Shown here one piece after another: positions 15,541 to 24,373 of a stretch of DNA of 64,000 bases. Every line of letters starts with the position of its first letter. Position 1 is the first letter of the stretch. Below the pieces are notes generated by a model, which was not told where the DNA came from, did no database searches, and saw only the letters and a program-made list of their open reading frames with translations. Origin of the DNA: an uncultured Eubacteriales bacterium (GTDB taxonomy: Bacteria > Bacillota > Clostridia > Monoglobales > Monoglobaceae). The stretch is taken from contig URAN01000002.1 of the NCBI GenBank assembly GCA_900545865.1, positions 62,001 to 126,000 of the forward strand. Reading direction: 5' to 3'. Both the position numbers and the translations under genes were made by a program.

Positions 15541-16458
15541 ATGGAATATATTAAAGTTTCGCAAGCGGCAGAAAAGTGGGGACTCTCACCGCGCAGAGTC
15601 CGACTTTTATGCGCTCAAAACAGAATAGACGGCGTTGTTCAAAAGGGTAAATTATATATGATTCCCGAAAATGCACCAAAGCCCGTTGACGCAAGAACGC
15701 TAAAAGGAATTAAAATGTCAAAGGAGTTATCTCCCCTGCTGTTGAAAATCGACGCATTGAAAGCAGAGCTTGATAAAAAGCGCCCGCTTACGCAAGGCGA
15801 GGCGGAAAGACTGCGCGACGAGTTTATGGTGGACTTCACCTATAATTCAAACGCAATCGAGGGTAACACTCTTACATTAAAAGAAACAGCAATGGTTCTG
15901 GAAGGTATGACAATCGACCAAAAACCGCTGAAAGACCACCTTGAGGCAGTCGGTCACAGAGACGCATTTTTGTATATCGAGGATATTGCAAAGGACACAA
16001 AAATCAGCGAAACGGTGATTAAAAATATTCACTCGCTTGTACTGATGAACAGACCGGAAGATAAAGGCGTGTTCCGCAAAATTCCTGTAACCATTATGGG
16101 TGCATATACCGAGCCTGTTCAGCCGTATATGATTGAGCCTAAAATGACCGAGCTTCTCGCCGAAAACGAAAAACGCAAGAAGAAAATGCACCCTATAGAG
16201 AGAATCGCACGGTTTCACCTTGAATTTGAAGGCATTCACCCCTTTATTGACGGCAACGGCAGAACGGGAAGGCTGCTGCTTAACCTTGACCTTATCCAAA
16301 ACGGCTATCCAGCAATCAACGTGAAGTTTGCCGACAGAAAAACATATTACGCAGCATTTGATGAGTTTTATAAAAATAACAATGCCGAACCTATGATTGA
16401 ACTCGTAGCAAAGTATGTAATCGAGAGAATGAAACAGTATTTGGAAATGTTAAAATAA
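15541..16458 (+). CDS. Fic-family (Fido) protein, class II type, with N-terminal HTH
   Basis: 305 residues. An N-terminal MerR-like helix-turn-helix (1-45, YIKVSQAAEKWGLSPRRVRL) precedes a Fic domain. The inhibitory motif SNAIEGN (103-109, with the regulatory Glu at 107) sits in front of the catalytic loop HPFIDGNGRTGR (233-244), which is complete. Fic proteins transfer AMP or other phosphate groups from nucleotides to protein hydroxyls; with the inhibitory Glu in front, this is a self-restrained class II enzyme. The HTH suggests self-regulation or DNA binding. Start chosen at ATG 15541 because the deleted copy begins identically. It is 13 bases ahead of the nuclease-helicase gene. Target unknown. 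Confidence 0.9.
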   Translation: MEYIKVSQAAEKWGLSPRRVRLLCAQNRIDGVVQKGKLYMIPENAPKPVDARTLKGIKMSKELSPLLLKIDALKAELDKKRPLTQGEAERLRDEFMVDFTYNSNAIEGNTLTLKETAMVLEGMTIDQKPLKDHLEAVGHRDAFLYIEDIAKDTKISETVIKNIHSLVLMNRPEDKGVFRKIPVTIMGAYTEPVQPYMIEPKMTELLAENEKRKKKMHPIERIARFHLEFEGIHPFIDGNGRTGRLLLNLDLIQNGYPAINVKFADRKTYYAAFDEFYKNNNAEPMIELVAKYVIERMKQYLEMLK

Positions 16459-16471
16459 AGGAGTTTTTGCT

Positions 16472-18613
16472 ATGAGCGTGAGCCCACGTTGCCTATTTAA
16501 TAGTGATTTTTCATCATTTTTATATAAAGATATTGATTCTGTTTTTGGAGCATTGTGCGATAACTATCACGGTGACGCTCTTACTACTACGAGAGAGGCG
16601 TGGAAATCAGAAATCGGAATAATGCGTGATGTGATTTCCAAATTGAATGACCAGGACGGGCAAATTATCTTTGAATACGATATACCACGTTTGGGCAAAA
16701 GAATTGATTTAGTACTCCTCTATCGGGGAATTGTTTTTTGTATTGAATTTAAAGTTGGCGAATCAAGAATACTTGAAGGAGATATTGACCAAGTATTGGA
16801 CTATGCACTTGATTTAAAAAATTTTCACAAGTTCAGTCAAGACAAAGTGATTGTACCGATTTTGGTTGCCACAAATTTTCCGAACAGTTCTACGAATATT
16901 CGCATGTCAGTTTATGATGACAGGGTTGTTAATCCTCTCGTTACTGGAAAAAACGGCATACTTGATTTAATAACAAAAGTAATATACAGATTTCCAAATG
17001 AGTCACCTGTAAATAATAACTGGGTTATTAGCCCTTATGCACCTACACCAACAATAATTGAGGCTGCTAAAACACTTTACGAAAGTCACTCGGTGGAAAA
17101 TATCACGAGGCATGAGGCTGATAAAGTCTCCACTGATGCAACGATTCAATATATTATAGATGTGATTCAAAAAAGTAAGACAAATGGAGAGAAAAGCATT
17201 TGTTTTGTAACGGGTGTTCCCGGTGCAGGGAAAACACTGGTGGGGTTAGATGTCGCGGTTCGTCAAACGTATCAGGGTAACAATGAGCCGGTGGAAGATG
17301 AAGGCGCAGTTTATCTTTCCGGAAACGGTCCCTTGGTAGCAGTGTTAAATGAAGCGCTCGCACAAGATAATTATAAAAAATGCAGAGACAGAAATGAAAG
17401 AAAAAATCTTTCGGATTCTCGCCGCGAGGTAGGAAAATTTATACAGATTATTCATAGATACCGCGATAACATGTTAGCAAAAATAAAGAATCCTGTTGAA
17501 AATGGCGTTTTAGAGATTGATCCAGCGAAAGCTGTGGAGCAGGAAAAGGCGGGATATGGTGAAGTTGAACATGTTGCAATTTTTGACGAGGCACAACGTG
17601 CGTGGACTCATAAAAGAATTGCTAATTATCTCAAGAGAGGCGGTACCTACGGTAACAAATTAAAGGTTCCCAACTTCCCTATGTCTGAATCCGCCTTCCT
17701 AATCTGGTCTCTTGACCAACGTGAAGACTGGGCAACTATTGTATGCCTTGTTGGCGGAGGGCAGGAAATTCACGACGGTGAAGCAGGTATATCCGAATGG
17801 ATTTATGCTTTAAATGAAAAATTTCCGCATTGGAAAGTTTATATTTCACCTAAATTGACAGAGCCTGAATATGCCGAAGGAAAGGTAAATGAATTACTAA
17901 AAGAGAATAAAAACGTTACATATTCCGAAAACTTGCATCTTGGCGTTTCGTTGCGTTCCTTTAGGGCAGAAAAACTTTCTGCTTTTGTGCATGCTTTGTT
18001 AGCTGTTGAGCCTGAAAAAGCGGCAGAATTGTATAATGAAATCAAGGACAGATATCCCATTGTATTGACAAGGGATATGAAGAAAGCCAAAGAGTGGTTA
18101 CACAGCAAGGTGCGGGGAACAGAACGCACAGGCGTTCTTATAACAAAAGAATCTGCAAGATTTAAGCCATTGGGAATACACGTATTACCTTCTGGTGATG
18201 AAAATGCGGTACATTGGTTTTTAGATGATAAGGCTAACACGAAGTCATCGAATTACCTTGAGGATGCCGCAACGGAAATTCAGGTTCAAGGTTTAGAGCT
18301 CGATTACACTTGCTTGCTGTGGGACGCTGATATGCGATACAATGATAGAAAATGGCATTTTTATAAGTTCAATGGGACTACAAAATGGAATGAACAACTT
18401 CCAAACACCGAAATCAAGCAAGAATTGTGCAAGTATATGCTAAATGCATATCGCGTACTTCTTACTCGCGCACGATCCGGAATGATAATATGCGTTCCTA
18501 AAGGTAATTCTAATAAGACTTTAAGTGGTTTTTGGGAGGATAGCACTCGTTTGCCGGAATTTTATGATGATACATATGAATATTTAAGGAGTTTGGGAAT
18601 TGAGGAAATATGA
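16472..18613 (+). CDS. DUF2075 nuclease-helicase fusion
   Basis: 713 residues. The N-terminal third carries a PD-(D/E)XK-like nuclease pattern: RIDLVLL (D79), then FCIEFKVG (E92, K94). A P-loop GVPGAGKT is at 248-255 and a DEAQ box in AIFDEAQRAW at about 370-377, followed by the DUF2075 helicase body ending in LLTRARSGMIICVP, a superfamily-1 motif VI-like segment. DUF2075 proteins are common in defence islands; nuclease plus ATPase predicts action on foreign nucleic acid, an inference from domains. AAAGGAG precedes the ATG. The stop overlaps the Nudix gene start (ATGA), so the two are translationally coupled. Confidence 0.85.
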   Translation: MSVSPRCLFNSDFSSFLYKDIDSVFGALCDNYHGDALTTTREAWKSEIGIMRDVISKLNDQDGQIIFEYDIPRLGKRIDLVLLYRGIVFCIEFKVGESRILEGDIDQVLDYALDLKNFHKFSQDKVIVPILVATNFPNSSTNIRMSVYDDRVVNPLVTGKNGILDLITKVIYRFPNESPVNNNWVISPYAPTPTIIEAAKTLYESHSVENITRHEADKVSTDATIQYIIDVIQKSKTNGEKSICFVTGVPGAGKTLVGLDVAVRQTYQGNNEPVEDEGAVYLSGNGPLVAVLNEALAQDNYKKCRDRNERKNLSDSRREVGKFIQIIHRYRDNMLAKIKNPVENGVLEIDPAKAVEQEKAGYGEVEHVAIFDEAQRAWTHKRIANYLKRGGTYGNKLKVPNFPMSESAFLIWSLDQREDWATIVCLVGGGQEIHDGEAGISEWIYALNEKFPHWKVYISPKLTEPEYAEGKVNELLKENKNVTYSENLHLGVSLRSFRAEKLSAFVHALLAVEPEKAAELYNEIKDRYPIVLTRDMKKAKEWLHSKVRGTERTGVLITKESARFKPLGIHVLPSGDENAVHWFLDDKANTKSSNYLEDAATEIQVQGLELDYTCLLWDADMRYNDRKWHFYKFNGTTKWNEQLPNTEIKQELCKYMLNAYRVLLTRARSGMIICVPKGNSNKTLSGFWEDSTRLPEFYDDTYEYLRSLGIEEI

Positions 18614-18996
18614 TAGAAGTAGTTGCAGCTCTTATATGGGATAAAGATAAATTTATGATATGTCAACGCCCGGCCCACAAAGAAAGAGGACTTTTGTGGG
18701 AGTTTGTTGGCGGTAAAGTTGAGCAAGGTGAGACCAAAGAAGAGGCGCTTGTACGCGAGTGTCAAGAAGAACTTTCGGTTACATTATCAGTTGGTGATGT
18801 GTTTATGGATGTTGTTCATGAATATCCTGATATTATCGTGCATTTGACTTTGTTTAACGCAACTATTGCCGAGGGAGTTCCGCAAAAATTGGAACATAAG
18901 GATATCAGCTGGATAAGTGTATCTGAAATTGATAATTATAATTTTTGTCCGGCAGATATAAAGATATTAGATAGAATAAAATCTGTTTTTATGTAA
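18610..18996 (+). CDS. MutT-like Nudix hydrolase
   Basis: 128 residues with a complete Nudix box GGKVEQGETKEEALVRECQEE (about 34-54; Gly, Glu, Arg-Glu, Glu-Glu all present) in a protein of usual MutT length. Family members cleave nucleoside diphosphates linked to another moiety, often oxidised dGTP. The LLWEFVGGK lead-in is typical of 8-oxo-dGTP diphosphatases. It overlaps the DUF2075 gene by four bases and could either be a housekeeping sanitiser or a partner that clears a nucleotide signal; the coupling to a nuclease-helicase and nearness to fic make the second worth noting. Confidence 0.9.
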   Translation: MIEVVAALIWDKDKFMICQRPAHKERGLLWEFVGGKVEQGETKEEALVRECQEELSVTLSVGDVFMDVVHEYPDIIVHLTLFNATIAEGVPQKLEHKDISWISVSEIDNYNFCPADIKILDRIKSVFM

Positions 18997-19009
18997 AAAG
19001 GAGAGATTT

Positions 19010-19381
19010 ATGCTAAAATTTATATGTTACCCCAAATGCACAACTTGCCAAAAGGCAAAGAAATGGCTTGATGACAACAATATTGAATACGAACTTCGTG
19101 ACATAAAAGAGAATAATCCGACATTTGAAGAATTGTGCGAATGGCACAAAATGAGTGGTCTTCCGTTAAAGAAATTCTTTAACACATCGGGGCTTTTGTA
19201 TAAATCAATGGGGCTGAAGGACATGCTCCCGAATATGTCGGAAGAAGAACAGCTAAAGTTGCTATCCACAGACGGAATGTTAGTTAAACGCCCGTTTTTA
19301 ATCAACGAAGATTTTGTTCTTGTTGGATTTAAAGAAAAAGAATGGAGAGTAATAAATAAGAGGTGGAATAATGAGATTTAA
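19010..19381 (+). CDS. ArsC/Spx-like thioredoxin-fold protein
   Basis: 123 residues. CTTCQKAKKWL with a CxxC at the N terminus and the later KRPFLI motif define the arsenate reductase/Spx/YusI superfamily. It resembles the YffB/MgsR-type members more than true arsenate reductases, and no arsenic genes are near. Possible roles are a glutaredoxin-like reductase or a regulator touching RNA polymerase as Spx does. AAGGAG precedes the ATG; the next gene overlaps its end by 11 bases. Confidence 0.88.
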   Translation: MLKFICYPKCTTCQKAKKWLDDNNIEYELRDIKENNPTFEELCEWHKMSGLPLKKFFNTSGLLYKSMGLKDMLPNMSEEEQLKLLSTDGMLVKRPFLINEDFVLVGFKEKEWRVINKRWNNEI

Positions 19382-20774
19382 TGACGAATTTCAAATAACA
19401 GAAAAATATAACTATTTTGATCCAATTTTAATAGCAGATACAGAATTATTTGTTGATCCGTTTGCTATATTTACTGAAACAGATGGGGTTTTCGCTGATT
19501 CTTATGATAAAATTTTACGTTTTTTCAATGAAGCGTTTAAACTTGCAGCAAAGTCCGATAGAAATACCACTTCGATTTCATACAAGAAGTTACAAGATAT
19601 GCTTGTTTTTCCGGAAATCAATGAAATCGGTTTAGGGTATTCGGGTTCTAATTCTGGAGCGGGTGCATCAAAACATTTTAGAGATCAAATAATTGATGCC
19701 ATTTATTATTCTATAGAACGAGGATTAAAAGAATATCGACATTTTGAGGAAATTGGAATTTTTGAAGAAGGTATTGGTTGTGACAGAATTAGTGATATCA
19801 CTTGCAATATATTAAAGTCAAATATCATAAGATACACACAGAATATATGTCAACAATCAAAAATCTCTATGGTACCGGTAAGAATGAGACATATAGATTT
19901 TGATTTTAATCAATTGCGTTGGATAGATGGCACTGTTAATCTCCCATATAATAAATATAAAAACCGAGGTATTCTCCTTGTGCCTGAAAAGTTTGTTAAC
20001 GATTTGCCAACTATTAATGCCGATGATTTTAAAGATTATATATGGGTTAATAAAAACGAAGCACTTAGAAATGACTTTAACTATGCAATAAAAAAAGATA
20101 TAGACAAACAAGGAATCATTAGAATTGCTCGTAATAATCCTGATTGGGTTTTAGAATACGAAGAGTTTAAAGAACGAAAAGGATTTAAACCTTATAATTT
20201 AGAATTAGATCCTAAAGGGAAATATTTGTGGTCATCTAATGAAGTGCAAAAATTCATATCGCAAAACCCAATTAAATGTAATGGAAAAGATGACTTAGCG
20301 CAATGCATAACCGATATGTGCTACTCTTTTAAAAGTTTTATTGAAAACGAAGGTGGATATAAGTTATTGTGGAACGGAGATAGACCAAAGCCTGAATCGG
20401 CGGCTCAATTACTCTTGTACGGAATAACAAAAGCTCATTGCATGCATTTGGACATAGATATATCAAAAGAATGCAATGCAGGCAGTGGCCCTGTTGATTT
20501 TAAATATTCACAAGGATATAAAAAAAGAGTCTTGCTTGAAACGAAATTAGTTAGCAATTCTAAATATTGGAATGGGCTTACCAAACAACTTCCTAAATAC
20601 ATGGATGCTGAGGGAATTCAAAATGGCATTTATATGATAATAGCCTTTAATTCCAATGAATTTAACAAATGCAATGAATTGAAACAAAAAATTAAAGGAT
20701 TGGAATTTAATTATAGTATAGAAATCATTGTGATAGATGCCTCTAATGATAAAATCAGTGCATCGAAACTTTGA
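19371..20774 (+). CDS. Putative PD-(D/E)XK nuclease
   Basis: 467 residues, no signal peptide, AT-rich with many Lys/Asn. No known domain is recognised in the N-terminal two thirds (opening NDEFQITEKYNYFDPILI, conserved-looking DPF motif). The C-terminal part carries GPVDFKYSQG with D376 and VLLETKLVSN with E390 and K392, preceded by a long helix with a Lys-rich end, which fits a PD-(D/E)XK nuclease core. Overlap with the ArsC-like gene and the position in a defence-like run suggest co-transcription. Specific family not identified; a phage-defence nuclease is the most likely reading. Confidence 0.6.
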   Translation: MRFNDEFQITEKYNYFDPILIADTELFVDPFAIFTETDGVFADSYDKILRFFNEAFKLAAKSDRNTTSISYKKLQDMLVFPEINEIGLGYSGSNSGAGASKHFRDQIIDAIYYSIERGLKEYRHFEEIGIFEEGIGCDRISDITCNILKSNIIRYTQNICQQSKISMVPVRMRHIDFDFNQLRWIDGTVNLPYNKYKNRGILLVPEKFVNDLPTINADDFKDYIWVNKNEALRNDFNYAIKKDIDKQGIIRIARNNPDWVLEYEEFKERKGFKPYNLELDPKGKYLWSSNEVQKFISQNPIKCNGKDDLAQCITDMCYSFKSFIENEGGYKLLWNGDRPKPESAAQLLLYGITKAHCMHLDIDISKECNAGSGPVDFKYSQGYKKRVLLETKLVSNSKYWNGLTKQLPKYMDAEGIQNGIYMIIAFNSNEFNKCNELKQKIKGLEFNYSIEIIVIDASNDKISASKL

Positions 20775-20792
20775 TGTCAGGAGAGACTTGTT

Positions 20793-21353
20793 ATGAGAAA
20801 GAATTTTGGCGCAAAGGCGTATCTTTACCCTATGCCGGTTTTAATCATCGGCTCGTATGATGAAAACGGAAGGCCTGATGCAATGAACGCTGCCTGGGGC
20901 GGAATCAGTGAAGAAACAGAAATTTCAATTTGCATAAGCGCAGAACACAAAACAACAAAAAATATCATTGCAAGAGGTGCGTTTACCGTGAGCATCGCAG
21001 ATGCAGAAAACGTTGTTGCCTGCGATTATGTAGGCATTGTTTCGGGCAATAAAGAGCCGGACAAAATTAAAAAAGCAGGCTGGCATGCTACAAAAAGTGA
21101 ATTTGTGGACGCACCGCTTTTTGATGAACTGCCTATGGCGCTTGAATGCAAACTTATCAGTTATGATGAAGAAACTTGCAGACTCGTCGGCGAAATCGTA
21201 AATGTTTGTGCTAACGAAAGTATTCTTGGCGAGGACGGCAAAATTGATTTAAGCAATTTCTCGCCTATCACCTATGACCCTGTGCATCATACTTATCGCA
21301 AAATTGGCGATACAGTTGGGAAGGCATTTAGTGACGGAAAGAGATTTATATAA
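20793..21353 (+). CDS. Flavin reductase-like FMN-binding protein
   Basis: 186 residues. MPVLIIGSYDENGRPDAMNA and CISAEHKTTKNIIARGAFTVSI are typical of the flavin reductase-like family (split-barrel FMN-binding fold); residues 79-83 (DYVGI) and the C-terminal HTYRKIGDTVGKAF also fit. Such proteins bind FMN and reduce flavins or quinone-like compounds. Base composition is closer to the core genes than to its AT-rich neighbours, so it may be an older chromosomal gene trapped between island blocks. A GGAGAG site precedes the start. Confidence 0.85.
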   Translation: MRKNFGAKAYLYPMPVLIIGSYDENGRPDAMNAAWGGISEETEISICISAEHKTTKNIIARGAFTVSIADAENVVACDYVGIVSGNKEPDKIKKAGWHATKSEFVDAPLFDELPMALECKLISYDEETCRLVGEIVNVCANESILGEDGKIDLSNFSPITYDPVHHTYRKIGDTVGKAFSDGKRFI

Positions 21354-21540
21354 TTTAAGATATCGCCCGTGATAAGATTTTGCTTTGTCTTAAAAAACAA
21401 AAAAGAAAAATGAATATTGCAGAAAATGAATTGTACATATTTTGGTAAACAAATAACAGTTGAAAGTAGTGAGAATATAATTCAAAATGCATTTGTGAAT
21501 TAGTAAATCCACGGATTTTTGAATAAGGGGAATTGATCGT
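21354..21540 (+). other. Intergenic leader before the nuclease-ATPase pair
   Basis: 187 bases, AT-rich, no ORF with start signals. A TATAAT-like hexamer lies near 21475, but its -35 partner is poor. AAGGGG lies ahead of ATG 21541. Confidence 0.35.
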
Positions 21541-22557
21541 ATGAGCAAAAACTGTGCCGCACCATCACTTTTTGGATGGGATTTTCAAGTAAATGCAGCA
21601 ATTGCTATTTTAATTGATAATATAAAGGATGTTGATAAAGTTCGTTTGGAAGGTTCTAAACAAGACATTGAAATTACTTTATCAAACAAAGAAAAAATAT
21701 ATGCCCAAGCCAAATCTGTAGAAAAAGCAGGGGACTATAGCAATGTTAAGAAACATTTGACGAATGCGCTAAACTCGTTAAATAACACAGCGCATGATGA
21801 AGATGGTATTATAAAACAATTTATATATATAACAAATTCAGAAAATCCTATGGGACATATGCAAACGATGTCACAGTTTATTGGACCATATATTCGGCAA
21901 CCGTACAATAACTTAACGGATAAAGCTAAAAAAATTGTTGAAGATGCATTGAGTAAAGCAGAAAAAGAAATTGTTATAGATAGAGATAGATTGTTTGTAT
22001 ATATTCTTCAATTTCAAAATGGTGTATCACCAACAGATCGATATACAAATATAAAACGCTTAGTAGATGAGTTTGTTGAAACTATTTTGGAAAATAGAAA
22101 TGGTATTGGTGGGAATGTACTTGATGTATGGCAAAAAGAACTGCTATTAAATGGTTCCGTATCTAACACTTGTATAACTCTCGATAAAAAACAATTTACT
22201 TGGATAATAATAGTGAAAGCATTAGAGAATAGCTTGAAGGATAATAGCATTTACAATAAAATTGATATTAGTGAAGTTCAAAATGTGCAAAATCACTTTA
22301 ATGCGTTTATAAACAGTTCGATTGTTCGTTTTGAATTTGTAACTGCAGTTTTAAGCGATTTTAACAATTTTACACCCAGAGAAAGCAACAAGAAAACATT
22401 CGAATTCATTGAAGAAAAATGGAGAGATTATACAAGTGAATTTGCTTTAGATAAATTGGCTACAAACACGCAAGAAATATTAGTTAAAACCATCCTTGCA
22501 AGAATAATTTATCAGTCATGCACTATAAATTGTATGAAAGAGAAGAATTTAATATGA
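21541..22557 (+). CDS. Cap4/DUF4297-like endonuclease, putative effector of a two-gene defence system
   Basis: 338 residues. The N terminus shows the arrangement of Cap4-type dsDNA endonucleases: FGWDFQVNAAIAILIDNI, then VRLEGSKQDIEI (E37, D42) and IYAQAKSVEK (Q56, K58), i.e. an E-x-x-x-x-D...QxK active site. The remainder is helical without a recognised sensor domain. In defence systems such nucleases are paired with SMC/ABC-like ATPases (Lamassu, ABC-three-component systems) or with cyclic-nucleotide sensors. Here the stop overlaps the ATPase start by four bases. No third small component is visible, unless fused in this C-terminal half. Confidence 0.7.
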   Translation: MSKNCAAPSLFGWDFQVNAAIAILIDNIKDVDKVRLEGSKQDIEITLSNKEKIYAQAKSVEKAGDYSNVKKHLTNALNSLNNTAHDEDGIIKQFIYITNSENPMGHMQTMSQFIGPYIRQPYNNLTDKAKKIVEDALSKAEKEIVIDRDRLFVYILQFQNGVSPTDRYTNIKRLVDEFVETILENRNGIGGNVLDVWQKELLLNGSVSNTCITLDKKQFTWIIIVKALENSLKDNSIYNKIDISEVQNVQNHFNAFINSSIVRFEFVTAVLSDFNNFTPRESNKKTFEFIEEKWRDYTSEFALDKLATNTQEILVKTILARIIYQSCTINCMKEKNLI

Positions 22558-24011
22558 AATTTGAGTATATAAAAATAAAAGAAGGAATGTACGAAAGATA
22601 CATAGAGTTTGATGAACATAACAATCTTATATTCAGCGAAGAAAACAGTCAAGGTAAAACAACTCTTTTAAGAATAATGGTATATTCGCTAGGTTATAGA
22701 ATCCCTGACACAAAATCTATAAAGTTTGCAAACTGCTTTGTTGAGAGCAAATTACATATTGGTGATAATTACTTTACCATCGCAAGGCAGGGAGATTTTT
22801 GTCAAGTTATTAACCAGCAAGGTGAAAAAAGTGAGTTCGTGTTGCAAGATGAGGAAGATGAACTTCATAAAGTATTATTTGGCGTAGATAATGTTAACAT
22901 TCTTCATAATCTTCTTGGGTGTTTTTATGTTGACCAGGAAAAGGGGTGGACTCTTCTTAATCGTGGGGTAGTAATTGGCAGCAATCGCTTTAATGTTGAA
23001 GAACTGCTTAGGGGGTTAGCTAACCGAGATTGTTCTGAACTCCAAAAAGAAATTCGTAAAGTTGAAAATGAGTTACAAAAGTATAAAAAAGTGCTAGATA
23101 TTGCAGAATATCGGCAACAACTGTACTCTGAACAGGGAACGCTTGTTTATGACGATTACGATGCGACAATACAAAAAGAATTAGATAACTTATATATTCA
23201 AAAGGAAATATATGAAAAGGAATTAAAAAGCATAAAATCTTCTTACGATCAAAACCATAGCTTTAAAAATTATATTGAGAAGATGAAATTGTACGTGGTT
23301 AATTCAGATGGGACAGAAACCCCAGTTAATGCAAAAACCATAAAAAACTTTGCTGAAATTAACGAATTGTTAAAGGCTCGTCAAAGAATTGTTGCGGCAG
23401 AAATAGCGGCGATTAATCGAAAAATTGCCAAGCTGGATGTGATTACCGAGGATAATCAACTGAAATTTGTTGTAACTAATGACATACTAAAAGAATTTGA
23501 CAAAAAAATAGCAGCTTTTGAAGTAGATTACCGAACTATAAAAGATATAATAGGAGTTTTAGAAAAAAAGAGGACTTCGTTAAAAAAGCAGTTAACTATA
23601 AGCACGAAACAAAACAATCAACATTTAGAATCGATGTATAAATCAATAGAAGGATATGCAAAAGAGTTATCTTTAGAAAAACATATAAACTTAAGGACTG
23701 ATTTTATATTTACGCATAATTTGAAGGAGCTTTCTGGTGCTATATTGCATAAAATTGTTTTTGCGTTCAAATTAGGATATATTTTAGAAGTGGAAAAACA
23801 ATTGGGTTTTAAATTGCCAATAATTTTGGATTCGCCTAGTGGCAAAGAAGTGGATCCTAAGAATATTGAAAAAATGTTTGATATATTACACAAAGATTTT
23901 CATGATAATCAAATAATTGTTGCATCAATTCATGATTATCAATCATTCAAAAATAGAAAGGTACATGTTATTAAAGAAAGATTAATTGACACATTCACTG
24001 AAACCTATTAA
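22554..24011 (+). CDS. SMC/ABC-like ATPase partner of the adjacent nuclease
   Basis: 485 residues from ATG 22554 (an in-frame ATG at 22518 lies inside the previous gene; 22554 gives an ATGA overlap). A non-standard Walker A, SEENSQGKTTLLR (28-40), is followed by a coiled-coil-rich centre (about 155-375), an ABC signature-like KELSGAILHK (391-400), Walker B LPIILDSP with D426, and an H-loop-like ASIHDY (H460). The short coiled coil makes it smaller than typical SMC or LmuB proteins. It most likely senses or binds DNA ends and licenses the nuclease. Very AT-rich, as is its partner, consistent with transfer. Confidence 0.72.
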   Translation: MKFEYIKIKEGMYERYIEFDEHNNLIFSEENSQGKTTLLRIMVYSLGYRIPDTKSIKFANCFVESKLHIGDNYFTIARQGDFCQVINQQGEKSEFVLQDEEDELHKVLFGVDNVNILHNLLGCFYVDQEKGWTLLNRGVVIGSNRFNVEELLRGLANRDCSELQKEIRKVENELQKYKKVLDIAEYRQQLYSEQGTLVYDDYDATIQKELDNLYIQKEIYEKELKSIKSSYDQNHSFKNYIEKMKLYVVNSDGTETPVNAKTIKNFAEINELLKARQRIVAAEIAAINRKIAKLDVITEDNQLKFVVTNDILKEFDKKIAAFEVDYRTIKDIIGVLEKKRTSLKKQLTISTKQNNQHLESMYKSIEGYAKELSLEKHINLRTDFIFTHNLKELSGAILHKIVFAFKLGYILEVEKQLGFKLPIILDSPSGKEVDPKNIEKMFDILHKDFHDNQIIVASIHDYQSFKNRKVHVIKERLIDTFTETY

Positions 24012-24115
24012 ATGCAGAGAAAAGCGTCGAAGAAATATGGTGCATTTATAAATAAAATTCTGGACTTATTCCTCTTTCTGCGATACTGTTTGTGTTGCCG
24101 AAGGAGGTGGCACAG

Positions 24116-24373
24116 ATGGCGGAGTTTACATTAGAAGAAATTATGTATGGTGAAAAGTACAACATTGAAAGCAGTGTATTTATGGCGGCATATGAGCTTG
24201 CAAAGCAAGGGATAAAGCCAGCGGACATACGAGAACATCTGCAGATGTTCTCGTATGTTAGAGAGGCAATTAAGACAACGTTAAGATTATTGAAAGAGGG
24301 CGGCTCGATTTCGGATATACCGGAATTTGAGCCGCTCTTTTTATGTGAGGAGGCAGACCAATGCGAATATTAG
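24116..24373 (+). CDS. Small mobile-element-type hypothetical protein
   Basis: 85 residues from ATG 24116 with GGAGG 8 bases upstream; an in-frame ATG at 24092 precedes that site. The sequence MAEFTLEEIMYGEKYNIESS and SISDIPEFEPLF are reminiscent of small proteins in conjugative elements and phages. A 34-bp perfect palindrome lies within the coding region (24225-24258). The next gene overlaps its end by 13 bases. Function unknown. Confidence 0.6.
   Translation: MAEFTLEEIMYGEKYNIESSVFMAAYELAKQGIKPADIREHLQMFSYVREAIKTTLRLLKEGGSISDIPEFEPLFLCEEADQCEY
24225..24258. repeat. 34-bp perfect palindrome inside a coding region
   Basis: ACATACGAGAACATCTG is followed directly by its exact reverse complement (centre CTGCAG, between 24241 and 24242). 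It encodes residues of DIREHLQMFSYVRE. Possible cruciform, protein-binding site or RNA hairpin. Confidence 0.85.

Noticed and set aside
19010..19381. Arsenate resistance gene
   Set aside because: The fold is ArsC-like, but no arsR, arsB or acr3 is near and the motifs fit Spx/YffB-type members equally well.
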